From: Neobacillus sp. PS3-12
Lineage (GTDB): Bacteria; Bacillota; Bacilli; Bacillales; Cytobacillaceae
Assembly (NCBI RefSeq): GCF_030915385.1
Contig: NZ_CP133268.1
Coordinates: 4,810,001-4,874,000, forward strand
DNA length: 64,000 nucleotides
Direction: 5' to 3'
In this document: positions 27,101 through 36,293 of the stretch, piece after piece
How positions within the stretch are numbered: the stretch's first letter is position 1
Layout: the number at the start of each line of letters is the position of its first letter
Position numbers and translations under genes: made by a program
The notes under the pieces: model-generated
Told to the model about the DNA's origin: nothing
Seen by the model: only the letters and a program-made list of their open reading frames with translations
Databases searched by the model: none

Positions 27101-27766
27101 TCCGATCAGAAAGATATTTTTGACAAAGGTCTTTCGGCAATCAGCAAATATGAAGAAAATAAGGCCTATCTCATGGGTGAAGAAGCTGCTCAATTTGCCA
27201 AACAACTAATGGGTATTTTAAATGATCCGCTTCCATATCGAAAAATCAAAATGATTCCAGAAATCATTAAGAAGATGGATGATCAAATTCAAAATGTCCT
27301 AACAGAGAAAAGGAACAATGCTAAGGAAAAAATTAAGGTCGACTATGATTACCTTTCCCTTAAAGCAAAACAATATGGTGTTTCCAATGAAACGAAAGAA
27401 CGCATTGAGCAATACTACAGCGAGTTAATGGAGCAAGTTGAAGTATTTGCTGATATTTATAAGGTAGATGCGACCATTTCTCAAAGTGCAAGTTTCAAGG
27501 AGAATTATGAACGGAAAATCAATCAAGAAATTGAGGAATGGCAGAGAAGAAATACAGAAAAACCTCCTGTCATTGTAGATGGAGGGGTTGATGGAAGTAC
27601 TGGCGGACAGGTTGTAACGGTGCAAAAACAAAAAATAAAAGCCTCGGAACTGATCGTAGTGAAAGAATTACGATCAGAAGATGATGTGGACAAGTATATT
27701 AACACCCTCTCGAATAAATTAAAGCAAATCATTAAATCGAATAAAGAAATTGAGTTTATTGATTAA
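24185..27766 (+). CDS. brxC: BREX ATPase BrxC (PglY-like)
   Basis: Large P-loop ATPase of 1193 residues, core of type 1 BREX. The Walker A motif G-F-F-G-S-G-K-S is at residues 70-77, and a Walker B-like stretch V-F-L-V-D-E-I-G lies near 260. Long helical segments with charged residues fill the C-terminal half (e.g. about 690-760 and 1040-1110). The family start I-I-K-D-M-F-x-K-D-I-E-R supports the ATG at 24185, with AAAAGGGG upstream; a TTG at 24164 overlaps brxB and is less likely. Ends 16 bases before pglX. Confidence 0.95.
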   Translation: MIIKDMFQKDIERDIRGVIKVAQTDEDNIYQELDEYVVTRELNKHLSKFYENYQKSIDGLTDKMGVWISGFFGSGKSHFLKILAYLLENKKVKNKKAVEFFQNKIQDPLILANMNRTADVETEVILFNIDSKASLDSKSKEDAILRVFMKVFYEHRGYFGDIPGVAEMEKYLDQKGVYEQFKAEFKSLSDEEWVDRRNTFYFDADYVIGALTKVTDMSEESARNWFENGVNNFEISIEKFAKDVKEYIDQKGKNFHLVFLVDEIGQFIGDSRSLMLNLQTVAEDLGTYCQGKVWIMVTSQESIDSIVKVKGDDFSRIQGRFDTRLSLSSISVDEVIKKRILLKKDFANDKLKLIFPEKSAILKNLISFKESTSDLRGYDHEQDFADVYPFIPYQFKLLQNVFEQVRRHGSSGKHLSEGERSMLSAFKEAGSRYKDAEEGILIPFYAFYDTIKEFLNPSISRVIEGAYENPALKDDEFNVNLLKVLFMIKYIKELPANIENVATLMVSSIDEDKLELKEKIKVSLRKLISQTLVQKNGDYFIFLTDDEQDVNREIKAIHIDEDLTKRELANYIFQDLYDEKKYRYTNVYTFSYNQKMDEKNYGNQTASIGINILSPLSDHYGRSEQELMMMSSGSGELIIKLGGNESYIEEMEEVLKIEEYRKKKNITQLPESIQNILNNKQAEVRERRRRVRELLEDAIKSGKFFINGDDANIKGSTVKEKINTALHSLVDNVYTKLGYVKEFLDSERELLSVLSIKDEQLTLSPEIKHDPNESATKEMFDFITMQDSIQKQIRVKILLDRYSDKPYGWRLLDIQRLIAELLREQRIRLRYNSEYLEPEESASKIVTVLTKTSEADKGIILKRVKVDEALIKTAKKLCKDVFNTTDLPDDEDGLVKEIRTLMEKQVGEINAFKARYEGRKYPGMSLLDKGLEYFGEFHKGLDNASFFAKMKELQKDLSYWEEDMTYVKGFFGSDQKDIFDKGLSAISKYEENKAYLMGEEAAQFAKQLMGILNDPLPYRKIKMIPEIIKKMDDQIQNVLTEKRNNAKEKIKVDYDYLSLKAKQYGVSNETKERIEQYYSELMEQVEVFADIYKVDATISQSASFKENYERKINQEIEEWQRRNTEKPPVIVDGGVDGSTGGQVVTVQKQKIKASELIVVKELRSEDDVDKYINTLSNKLKQIIKSNKEIEFID

Positions 27767-27782
27767 AGCGGGAGATGTTGGA

Positions 27783-30700
27783 ATGAACAAAACAGCCTTG
27801 AAAACTTTTGCGACAAGTGCAAGAAAAGAACTTTTGAAAAAAGTGGAAGCAAGGGCAATGAAAATTGGAATTACGGAAGACAACATCAAAAAAGCAGATA
27901 TTGAAAGCTCGGATGCCATCTTTATAGATGGCAGACAGCTTTCAAAAGAAGAAAAAGGTCAAAGAGACAAACTAATTGACCGTATTAACCAACTAGGCCT
28001 TAAACAGGTATTGGAGGAAGTCTCCTATACTTGGTTTAATCGTTTTACAGCCTTACGATATATGGAAGTAAACGACTATCTCCCCTCAGGAGTTAGGGTA
28101 TTATCCTCTTCAAATCCAAATAGTGCCGATCCAGATATGTTAAATGAAGCATTAGAGTTAGATTTCGAGATTGAAATGGCTAAAGAATATATATACGAAT
28201 TGAAATTGAACAATAAAACGGAAGAGTTGTTTAAGTATTTAATTATTAAGCATTGTAACGATTTGAATCGGTTCTTACCATTTATATTTGAAACCATTGA
28301 TGATTATACTGAAATTCTCTTTCCAGAAGGATTGTTAGCAAAAGACTCCTTTATTCGGCAAATGACCGATCCGAGTTTTATTCCAGAGGAAGATTGGACG
28401 AAGGTTGAAATTATTGGTTGGCTCTATCAATATTACATAGCAGAAGAAAAAGATTGGGTCATAAAAGCAAAGAAAAAATATAAAACAGAGGAAATCCCTT
28501 TTGCTACACAGCTTTTTACGCCCGACTGGATCGTACGTTATATGGTGCAAAACTCATTAGGCCGTTATTGGGTAGAATCACATTCAGAACATCGAGATTT
28601 ATTAGAAAACTGGGAGTTTTATCTTGAAAATCCGAATCCAGAAACAGATTTTGAAGAAAGATTAGCTCCATATATCAATAAAGAACTAAAAGTTGAGGAT
28701 ATTAAGTGTTTCGATCCTGCAATGGGCAGTGGGCATATTCTTGTCTATATGTTTGATGTGCTGTATGAAATCTATATCAAGTGCGGATATATGGATAGAG
28801 AAATCCCAAGGTTAATTATAGAAAATAATCTTTATGGATTAGATATAGATGATCGGGCCTACCAGCTTGCTTGTTTCTCAGTTGTAATGAAAGCATTGGA
28901 GTACAACAGCCGTTTCTTTCGAAGTATTGAAAGAGAGGGGCTGACATTAAATTTAGCCTCTATCCAAGAAACTTCTTTTTGGGGCGAAGAAGAAATTAGT
29001 TATATTTCAGGTGAACTTGAAGGTACACAATATAAAGGAGTCAAACAATTTGTAGAGAATTTCAAGAATGCCAAAACGTTAGGTTCCTTAATTAAAGTGA
29101 TGGATTATGATAAGGAGTTTTTGGAGCAAAGATTCTTGTCCATTCAAAATAATCCGGCTAAAGATCTTTTTAATGAAGAAGTAAGAAGTCGTGTATTAGC
29201 GTTGTTATCAGATTTGTTAAAACAAGCAGAGATCATGCATAGGCAATATGATATTTTAGTGACAAATCCCCCGTATATGAGTTCTGCAACAATGAGTACT
29301 GTACTGTATGATTTCCTCAAAAAGAATTATCCGGATTCGAAACAAGATTTATTTGCTTGTTTTATGGAAATAAGTCATTATCAAAAAGATAATGGGTATT
29401 TTGCTTGTATAAATCAGCATTCCTGGATGTTTTTATCTAGTTTTGAAGAGTTAAGAGAAAAGATCATCGATACCAAAACCATTTGCACAATGCTGCATTT
29501 AGGCCCACATGCATTTGAGGAATTTGGGGGAGAAGTTGTTCAAACAACAGCTTTTGTTCTAAGGAATATAAAAATCGCGGGTAGCAGCGGATTATATCTC
29601 AGATTGGTAGATGAAAAAAACTCAAACGATAAAAAACAAATGACCTTACATTTAATATCAGATATCGATACCAAATTACAGTTTTGCTATTCCTTTAGAC
29701 AAGAATTCTTCAAGGAGATTCCAGGGCATCCAATAGCCTATTGGGTAAGTAACAAAGAAATAGAGTTATTCAAAAATGAGGCTAAAATTGGAGATTATTA
29801 TGATGCTAAAGGTGGAATGACAAGCGGGAACAATAATTTGTTTTTGAGATATTGGTATGAAGTTGATTACAGAAAAATAGGAAGAAATTTATCGAAACAA
29901 GAGGCATTAGAAAGTGACTTTGTCTGGTTTCCATATAACAAGGGAGGAATCTTCCGAAAGTGGTATGGAAACATGGAGTATGTGATTAATTGGTATAAGG
30001 ATGGAAAATACATTAAAGAATATAAGCTAAAACAAAGGGAAAAAGACCCTAATTATAATATAGCGATTGCGGCCTTACCGAGTATGTTTAAACCTCAAGT
30101 ATCATGGTCAAGAACTGCAAGTACATTGAGCATTAGATATTATCCAACGGGGTTCTTATTTGATGTTGCAGGTTCTTCGATCATTCTTGAAAATAATGAG
30201 GGTGGGCATTATTTATTAGGTTTATTAAATACGGTTATTACCAAAAGGCATTTGGAAATTCTAAATCCTACCATCAACCGCCAACCAGGAAATATAAAAG
30301 ATCTCATTTTTATAAAAAATGAAAATGAAAGAATAGATCAGATTGTCGAAAAAAACGTAACGATATCACGTACAGATTGGGACTCCTTTGAAACTTCTTG
30401 GGATTTTAAAGTTCATCCTCTATTGAAATATGAAAGTGTAGCAAAAACAGGTAAGATTGAGAAGGCTTTTGAAGAAAGAGTTCTTTTTACAAAAGAGCAA
30501 TTTAGAAAAATAAAAAGTAACGAAGAGGAACTCAATCAGATTTTCCTTGAAATTTACGGTCTACAAGAGGAAATGTCTCCAGAATTATCAGATGAGGAAA
30601 TATCGATATACATTGCAGATCAAACGATTGAAATGAAATCTTTCATTTCTTATGCTATTGGTTGCATATTTGGTCGTTACTCTCTTGAAGAAGAGGGAAT

Positions 30701-31337
30701 TGTTTATGCAGGTGGAAATTTTAATCCAGATACTTATAAGTCCTTAAAAGTTGACGAAGATAATATCCTTCCGATTCTTTCAGGATCTTATATTGAAAAT
30801 GATATTGTTTCAAGATTTATCGAGTTTGTTCAGATTGTATTTGGAAAAGAAACATTATCCGAAAACCTTGAATTTCTTGCTATTTCTCTTGGGAAGAAAA
30901 AGAGTGAAACAGCAAAAGAAACCATTAGAAGATATTTCTTAAATAATTTCTTCAAGGATCATCTACAAACATATAAAAAGAGACCGATTTACTGGTTGTT
31001 TACTTCTGGAAAACAAAAGGCATTTAACTGTTTGATCTATATTCATCGTTATGATAAGACCACTTTATCTCGTATCCGCACTGATTATTTACACGAATAT
31101 CAAATCCGCCTTGATGCTGAGAAGAAGGACTTATGGGGTATTATCGAGGGCGATTACACAGCGAAAGAAATCAGTAATGCCAAGAAGGAATTAAAGATAT
31201 TGGACAAGAAGATTGAAGAGCTAAAAGAGTACGACGAATTGTTGCACCATATGGCGGATAGGCAGATTGAAATTGATTTAGATGATGGTGTTGCAGTTAA
31301 TTATGAAAAATTTAAAGGACTTGTAGCAAATATATAA
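27783..31337 (+). CDS. pglX: BREX adenine-specific DNA methyltransferase PglX (copy 1, intact)
   Basis: N6-adenine methyltransferase of 1184 residues that marks the host's BREX sites and defines the sequence protected from attack. SAM-binding motif I is D-P-A-M-G-S-G-H (residues 311-318) and catalytic motif IV is N-P-P-Y (495-498). A target-recognition region lies between about 640 and 860, and a C-terminal helical region includes K-R-P-I-Y-W-L-F-T-S-G. The ATG at 27783 follows GGGAGATG. A second, frameshifted paralogue lies at 36294-39822; the two are most alike at both ends and in the recognition region, and diverge between motif I and motif IV. The operon appears to read through a weak hairpin into pglZ. 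Confidence 0.97.
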   Translation: MNKTALKTFATSARKELLKKVEARAMKIGITEDNIKKADIESSDAIFIDGRQLSKEEKGQRDKLIDRINQLGLKQVLEEVSYTWFNRFTALRYMEVNDYLPSGVRVLSSSNPNSADPDMLNEALELDFEIEMAKEYIYELKLNNKTEELFKYLIIKHCNDLNRFLPFIFETIDDYTEILFPEGLLAKDSFIRQMTDPSFIPEEDWTKVEIIGWLYQYYIAEEKDWVIKAKKKYKTEEIPFATQLFTPDWIVRYMVQNSLGRYWVESHSEHRDLLENWEFYLENPNPETDFEERLAPYINKELKVEDIKCFDPAMGSGHILVYMFDVLYEIYIKCGYMDREIPRLIIENNLYGLDIDDRAYQLACFSVVMKALEYNSRFFRSIEREGLTLNLASIQETSFWGEEEISYISGELEGTQYKGVKQFVENFKNAKTLGSLIKVMDYDKEFLEQRFLSIQNNPAKDLFNEEVRSRVLALLSDLLKQAEIMHRQYDILVTNPPYMSSATMSTVLYDFLKKNYPDSKQDLFACFMEISHYQKDNGYFACINQHSWMFLSSFEELREKIIDTKTICTMLHLGPHAFEEFGGEVVQTTAFVLRNIKIAGSSGLYLRLVDEKNSNDKKQMTLHLISDIDTKLQFCYSFRQEFFKEIPGHPIAYWVSNKEIELFKNEAKIGDYYDAKGGMTSGNNNLFLRYWYEVDYRKIGRNLSKQEALESDFVWFPYNKGGIFRKWYGNMEYVINWYKDGKYIKEYKLKQREKDPNYNIAIAALPSMFKPQVSWSRTASTLSIRYYPTGFLFDVAGSSIILENNEGGHYLLGLLNTVITKRHLEILNPTINRQPGNIKDLIFIKNENERIDQIVEKNVTISRTDWDSFETSWDFKVHPLLKYESVAKTGKIEKAFEERVLFTKEQFRKIKSNEEELNQIFLEIYGLQEEMSPELSDEEISIYIADQTIEMKSFISYAIGCIFGRYSLEEEGIVYAGGNFNPDTYKSLKVDEDNILPILSGSYIENDIVSRFIEFVQIVFGKETLSENLEFLAISLGKKKSETAKETIRRYFLNNFFKDHLQTYKKRPIYWLFTSGKQKAFNCLIYIHRYDKTTLSRIRTDYLHEYQIRLDAEKKDLWGIIEGDYTAKEISNAKKELKILDKKIEELKEYDELLHHMADRQIEIDLDDGVAVNYEKFKGLVANI

Positions 31338-31347
31338 GCAGTCATGA

Positions 31348-31380
31348 GGATATACCAGTGATGACTGGTGTATCCTTGTT
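31348..31380 (+). terminator. Hairpin after pglX copy 1
   Basis: GGATATACCAGT (31348-31359) pairs with ACTGGTGTATCC (31364-31375) with one unpaired base per arm. The T tract is weak (TTGTTTT), so it may attenuate rather than stop transcription into pglZ. A related hairpin follows pglX copy 2. Confidence 0.6.
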
Positions 31381-31406
31381 TTATGAAGTTTAATGTAAAG
31401 GGTTGA

Positions 31407-33968
31407 GTGAGCTTGAATATAGATCAGGTGGTTTCCACTTTAACGGCCACATTTAATGAACCACTAAATGATGGCGAACAAAGAAAAATTGTATTTTGGG
31501 TGGATAAGGATCGAGAGTTTATTGAAGAGATACATAATATTTCAATTGAAAACGTGAAAGTTCATCAATTGACAGTAAATAATAATTTCTATTCAAAGTA
31601 CTTACTAGAAGAAGAAGATTCGACCTCCCATTATCTTGTTTATACAAATGATGATTTAAGCGTAGAAGATAACTGGCTTATTGATACCGTTTACTATTCG
31701 AAAACATTCTATGCGGATAAAATTTCTTTATTGTTGGATGATTTAGGAATTGATTCATCATTACGTGCAATAGTGAAGCAGTACGAGAAATTTTTCAATA
31801 AAAAGCACTCACAAAAATTTAAGTCCTATGGGGTTCAAACCTATACGGAAGAGTCAATCGAAATAGGAATGATGAGTGTTTTATGTAACTTGAAAACACC
31901 TGATTTTGAAGAAGTGCTTAAAACCGTCTTAATAGAAGGTCTTTCAGAAGAAGATAACAAATATATGAGTCTTATGGACAAGTATTTTGATCTCAGTGTG
32001 TTCTGGAAGTACGTTTCGAATGTCTATGGATATGACAGAGAAGATCCATCTTTAAAAACTTTATTCATCCATTTAACGGTCACTTCTCTTAGTCACTCGA
32101 TTGAAAGCTCCCTGCTTTCAAATATCCAAGGTTTTATTGCGGAAAGAAATAAATCAAACTCTTTGGTTTTCATTGATCATTGGATGCACCATAAAACTGA
32201 CTATGTTTTTTACGATGAGTTAGCCGAGTCTGTTGAACCAGAAATAAAATTAGCGGATATCGTTCATAGGCTGCAAATTGAGGACTTTACAAATGCGGAT
32301 ACGTTTCCATACTTCGATAAAGCCATCATTATCTATATTGCCAATAGTCTTGAAGCAACGCATGAAGACTATGACGAGTATATCAAGTTGATCAATTTGA
32401 GAAGAGTGAAACATTTTTATGAAAGATTTCAATTCATTTATGAGGCATTATTCTATACGGTAAAAATGTATGAATTCTATAAAAAGTATAGTTCTGGCAT
32501 ACCAAAGGTGTCAGCCATAGACATGTGGAAAGCTTATATCAATGAATATCACGCCATGGATACATATTATCGGAAGTTTTATGTTGCTTTCGATCAAGAG
32601 CCAAACAGTGAAATTTTGAAAAAGCTAAAAGTAATGGTAGAAAACCTGTATGCAAACTGGTATATGGGAGATTTAAGCGCTCATTGGTCTCAGGCTGTTG
32701 AATCCGATATGAAAGATAACTGGATGCTTCCTGGCATTACAAATCAGCAACATTTTTATCGACAATATGTTGCTCCAAAGGTTTATAAAGGTGAACGTAT
32801 TTTTGTGATTATTTCAGATGCTCTCCGCTATGAGGTTGGAGTAGAAATTGCCGAAAAATTAAATGCTGAGACGATGGGAGCTTGCGAAATTGAACCGATC
32901 CTTAGTGTCATCCCTTCTGTTACAAAACTCGGCATGGCTTCCTTGTTGCCACATAAAGTCATTGATTTTGATGAAAATGGTAGAGTTTTTATTGATGGTA
33001 AGTCATCAAGCGGACTGGAAAATCGCAAGGATATTATCGAGTCCAGTGTTCAAGATAGTGTAGCCGTTCATGCCCAAGAAGTGTTTGCGATGAACAAAGC
33101 TGGCAGGAGAGAATTGTTTAAGGGTAAGAAGTTGATATACCTCTATCATGACACAATTGATGCGATGGGAGATAAAGCATCCACTGAAATCTATACGTTT
33201 GATGCAGTTGAAAGAGCGATTGAAGAAATAACGACTCTTGTAAAAATCATACGGGATGATTTATCTGGAACCAATATTTTGATTACGGCTGACCATGGCT
33301 TTGTCTATCAAAGAGAGGCTTTGATGGAAAGTGATAAAATTGAAAAAGAGGATATCGAGATCATCGAAGTGAAAAGAAGATATATGCTGTCAAAAGAGAA
33401 GCGTCAGATGGATGGCATTCTCAATATTCATTTGGATTCGATCATAAAAAATGAGTATCAACTAAATGTCTATGTTCCAAAAGCAACGATTCGCTTTAAA
33501 ATTCAAGGTTCTGGTGTAAACTTCGTTCATGGCGGGGGAAGTCTTCAAGAAGTAGTTGTCCCTTTAATTACATATAAAAATATCCGAAGAGGGCAAGCCA
33601 ATAGTCGTGAAATCGTTAAGGTGGATATCAAACTTACGAATACAACGAGAAAAATTACCAACAGTCTATTCCAATTATCTTTCTTCCAAACAGAAAAGGT
33701 AGAGGAAAAGATTGTTCCAAGAACGGTATTGATTTATATGGCGGATGAAAATGGGGTTGTCATCTCTAATGAAGAGACGATCATTGGTGATCGAACATCA
33801 GAAAACCCAGAAGAGCGGACGTTTAAGCTCCGATTTGCCTTAAAGACCATTACTTATAATAAAAATATGGATTATTATTTAATCATGAAAGATGTAGAGA
33901 CCGGAGTAGTTCTTGAAAAAGTCCCTTTTACGATTAATTTGGGTATTATCAGTGATTTTGATTTTTAA
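31407..33968 (+). CDS. pglZ: BREX alkaline-phosphatase-superfamily protein PglZ
   Basis: An 853-residue PglZ protein, the signature gene of BREX systems. The phosphatase-type domain lies in the C-terminal half, with metal-binding residues in I-S-D-A-L-R-Y-E (D471) and T-A-D-H-G-F (D629, H630). PglZ proteins have been reported to show nuclease or phosphatase activity in vitro, and the protein is needed for methylation and defence. The GTG at 31407 is only four bases after AAAGGG; a TTG at 31413 has better spacing, so the start could be two codons later. Confidence 0.95.
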   Translation: MSLNIDQVVSTLTATFNEPLNDGEQRKIVFWVDKDREFIEEIHNISIENVKVHQLTVNNNFYSKYLLEEEDSTSHYLVYTNDDLSVEDNWLIDTVYYSKTFYADKISLLLDDLGIDSSLRAIVKQYEKFFNKKHSQKFKSYGVQTYTEESIEIGMMSVLCNLKTPDFEEVLKTVLIEGLSEEDNKYMSLMDKYFDLSVFWKYVSNVYGYDREDPSLKTLFIHLTVTSLSHSIESSLLSNIQGFIAERNKSNSLVFIDHWMHHKTDYVFYDELAESVEPEIKLADIVHRLQIEDFTNADTFPYFDKAIIIYIANSLEATHEDYDEYIKLINLRRVKHFYERFQFIYEALFYTVKMYEFYKKYSSGIPKVSAIDMWKAYINEYHAMDTYYRKFYVAFDQEPNSEILKKLKVMVENLYANWYMGDLSAHWSQAVESDMKDNWMLPGITNQQHFYRQYVAPKVYKGERIFVIISDALRYEVGVEIAEKLNAETMGACEIEPILSVIPSVTKLGMASLLPHKVIDFDENGRVFIDGKSSSGLENRKDIIESSVQDSVAVHAQEVFAMNKAGRRELFKGKKLIYLYHDTIDAMGDKASTEIYTFDAVERAIEEITTLVKIIRDDLSGTNILITADHGFVYQREALMESDKIEKEDIEIIEVKRRYMLSKEKRQMDGILNIHLDSIIKNEYQLNVYVPKATIRFKIQGSGVNFVHGGGSLQEVVVPLITYKNIRRGQANSREIVKVDIKLTNTTRKITNSLFQLSFFQTEKVEEKIVPRTVLIYMADENGVVISNEETIIGDRTSENPEERTFKLRFALKTITYNKNMDYYLIMKDVETGVVLEKVPFTINLGIISDFDF

Positions 33969-33984
33969 CTGAGGAGGGGTGGAC

Positions 33985-36042
33985 ATGGAGGAAAAGGTGA
34001 CCGAAGTATCCGCATTGGAACTTGATAAAAAGCTAAATAACGAATTTGCAGGACGTGTGGTAAGAAAAGATTTAACCAACCTGATAAAAGCCGGAGCAAA
34101 CGTACCTGTTTATGTTTTGGAATATTTACTTGGTATGTATGCAGCTACGGATGATGAAACTAGCATTCAAGAAGGGGTGGAACGAGTTAAAAAGATTCTT
34201 TCTGATAACTTTGTTCGTCCCGATGAGGCAGAGAAAATAAAATCACGAATTCGAGAACTTGGACAGTATTCGATTATTGATAAGGTAACAGTTTCATTAA
34301 ATCCTAAAATAGATACGTATGAAGCAGAATTTTCAAATCTTGGGTTAAAGGGAGTACCAACCCCATCCAATTTCGTAAAAGAATATGACAAGCTTCTTGT
34401 TGGCGGCATTTGGTGTATGGTCAAAGTGGACTATTACTTTGATGAAGAAGTAAAAAATAAGAACCCATTTAGTGTTGTAAGTCTGCAGCCAATTCAGATG
34501 CCAAATATGGATATGAATGAAGTATTTGAGGGTCGAAAGAAATTTACAAAAGACGAATGGATTGATGTATTAATTCGTTCTACGGGTATGGAGCCAACCC
34601 AATTGGATCAACGGGTTAAGTGGCATCTCCTGTTGCGCCTTGTACCACTCGTGGAAAATAACTATAACATGTGTGAACTAGGACCTCGTGGAACAGGTAA
34701 ATCACACGTTTATAAAGAACTTTCGCCCAATTCAATTTTAGTATCTGGTGGCCAAACAACGGTTGCCAACCTATTTTATAATATGTCTTCTAGGAAAATA
34801 GGACTTGTTGGCCTTTGGGACTGTGTGGCATTTGATGAGGTTGCCGGTATACGGTTTAAAGATAAAGATGGCATTCAAATTATGAAAGATTACATGGCAT
34901 CAGGTTCATTTGCAAGAGGAAAGGAAGAAAAAAATGCAAATGCCTCCATGGTCTTTGTAGGAAACATTAATCAAAGTGTAGATACACTAGTTAAAACCTC
35001 ACATCTGTTTGCTCCGTTCCCAGAAGAAATGGCAAATGACAGTGCATTTTTCGATCGGATGCATTACTATTTACCCGGTTGGGAAATCCCTAAAATGAGG
35101 CCCAATTTAATTACCGAAAATTACGGATTTATTGTCGACTATCTTGCTGAATTTTTCAGAGAAATGCGAAAGCGTATGTTCAGTGACGCTATTGATCGGT
35201 TTTTTAATCTGGGAAATAATTTAAACCAGCGTGATACGAATGCAGTTAGAAGAACTGTGTCAGGAATGATGAAACTTCTTTATCCAAATGGTGAATTCAC
35301 GAAGGAAAACGTTCGAGAGGTATTAGAATATGCCCTTGAAGGCCGACGACGTGTAAAAGAGCAGCTTAAGAAAATCGGCGGTATGGAATTTTATGATGTC
35401 ATGTTCTCCTATATCGATAAAGAAACCCTTGAAGAACATTATGTATCTGTTCCGGAACAAGGGGGCGGAAAACTTATCCCAGAAGGAATGGGGAAACCTG
35501 GTCATGTTTATGTTGTTGGGCATGGAAATTCTGGGATGATCGGCGTGTATAAGCTGGAGAATCAGGTCGTAAGCGGAACTGGAAAATTTGATAAATCAGG
35601 TGTCGGTTCTCATCGTGAAGCAAAAGAAAGTCTGGATACAGCTTTCCGTTACTTTACCGCAAACAGTAAAAGTATCAGCAATACGATTAGTTCTAAGACA
35701 AAGGATTATCTCATGCATATTAGCGATATTCAAGGAATAGGCCTGACCGATGAATTGGCCGTTGCGGAGTTAATTGGACTTTGCTCTGGGGCATTGGATA
35801 AGCCTGTTCAAGAAAGCACGGTTGTGATTGGCAATATGACGGTAGGCGGCACGATTGCAAAGGTGGAGGAATTTGCAAATGTACTTCAAGTGAGCGTCGA
35901 TGCGGGTGCCAAAAAAGTATTAATCCCTGCAGCGTCAGTCATGGATCTTCAGACTGTTCCGCCTGATTTGCTGGTAAAAGTACAGCCAGTGTTTTACTCT
36001 GACCCGATTGATGCCGTATTTAAAGCCTTGGGTGTAAGTTAA
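33985..36042 (+). CDS. brxL: BREX AAA+ protein BrxL (Lon-like)
   Basis: A 685-residue BrxL protein that in type 1 BREX is dispensable for methylation but needed for phage exclusion. An N-terminal domain is followed by an AAA+ module with Walker A G-P-R-G-T-G-K-S (233-240) and Walker B-like V-A-F-D-E-V-A, then a Lon-protease-like C-terminal domain (about 570-685). In that domain the usual Lon serine motif G-P-S-A-G is not visible (the aligned place reads G-L-T-D-E-L), and no lysine follows the G-G at the expected place. Proteolysis is therefore doubtful, in line with published work describing BrxL as a DNA-binding AAA+ assembly. The ATG at 33985 follows GAGGAGGGG. Confidence 0.95.
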   Translation: MEEKVTEVSALELDKKLNNEFAGRVVRKDLTNLIKAGANVPVYVLEYLLGMYAATDDETSIQEGVERVKKILSDNFVRPDEAEKIKSRIRELGQYSIIDKVTVSLNPKIDTYEAEFSNLGLKGVPTPSNFVKEYDKLLVGGIWCMVKVDYYFDEEVKNKNPFSVVSLQPIQMPNMDMNEVFEGRKKFTKDEWIDVLIRSTGMEPTQLDQRVKWHLLLRLVPLVENNYNMCELGPRGTGKSHVYKELSPNSILVSGGQTTVANLFYNMSSRKIGLVGLWDCVAFDEVAGIRFKDKDGIQIMKDYMASGSFARGKEEKNANASMVFVGNINQSVDTLVKTSHLFAPFPEEMANDSAFFDRMHYYLPGWEIPKMRPNLITENYGFIVDYLAEFFREMRKRMFSDAIDRFFNLGNNLNQRDTNAVRRTVSGMMKLLYPNGEFTKENVREVLEYALEGRRRVKEQLKKIGGMEFYDVMFSYIDKETLEEHYVSVPEQGGGKLIPEGMGKPGHVYVVGHGNSGMIGVYKLENQVVSGTGKFDKSGVGSHREAKESLDTAFRYFTANSKSISNTISSKTKDYLMHISDIQGIGLTDELAVAELIGLCSGALDKPVQESTVVIGNMTVGGTIAKVEEFANVLQVSVDAGAKKVLIPAASVMDLQTVPPDLLVKVQPVFYSDPIDAVFKALGVS

Positions 36043-36055
36043 TTGGAATTAATAT

Positions 36056-36235
36056 GCTCTGTTAAAGGATATTGATGATTTTTTTACCTGTTGATTGGAG
36101 CGGAGGGCACTTGACTCCTGCGGGAGTACGGGTCAGGGGAGACCCCACAGGCGCCAAAGCGCCGAGGAGGCTCCCCGACACGCCCGCGGAAAGCAAGTGC
36201 CTGGAGCGGAAATCAACAGACAAATTTAACAGAGC
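36056..36235. repeat. MITE-like GC-rich palindromic element between brxL and pglX2
   Basis: A 180-base non-coding element with perfect 11-base terminal inverted repeats, GCTCTGTTAAA (36056-36066) and TTTAACAGAGC (36225-36235). Nested inside are CTGTTGATT/AATCAACAG and GGCACTTG/CAAGTGCC. The GC-rich core (CTCCTGCGGGAG and neighbours) resembles a dispersed intergenic element common in Bacillaceae genomes. No clear target-site duplication was seen. It contrasts sharply in base composition with its AT-rich surroundings. Confidence 0.85.
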
Positions 36236-36240
36236 CTACT

Positions 36241-36275
36241 AATAAAAGAATCGGTTACGTGCCGGTTCTTTTATT
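36241..36275. terminator. Terminator-type hairpin directly before pglX copy 2
   Basis: AATAAAAGAATCGG (36241-36254) pairs with CCGGTTCTTTTATT (36262-36275), with the T run inside the 3' arm. It probably ends the BREX transcript after brxL. It lies only six bases before the ribosome binding site of the second pglX, leaving no room for a promoter there. Confidence 0.75.
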
Positions 36276-36293
36276 TAACCGGGAGATGTTCGA

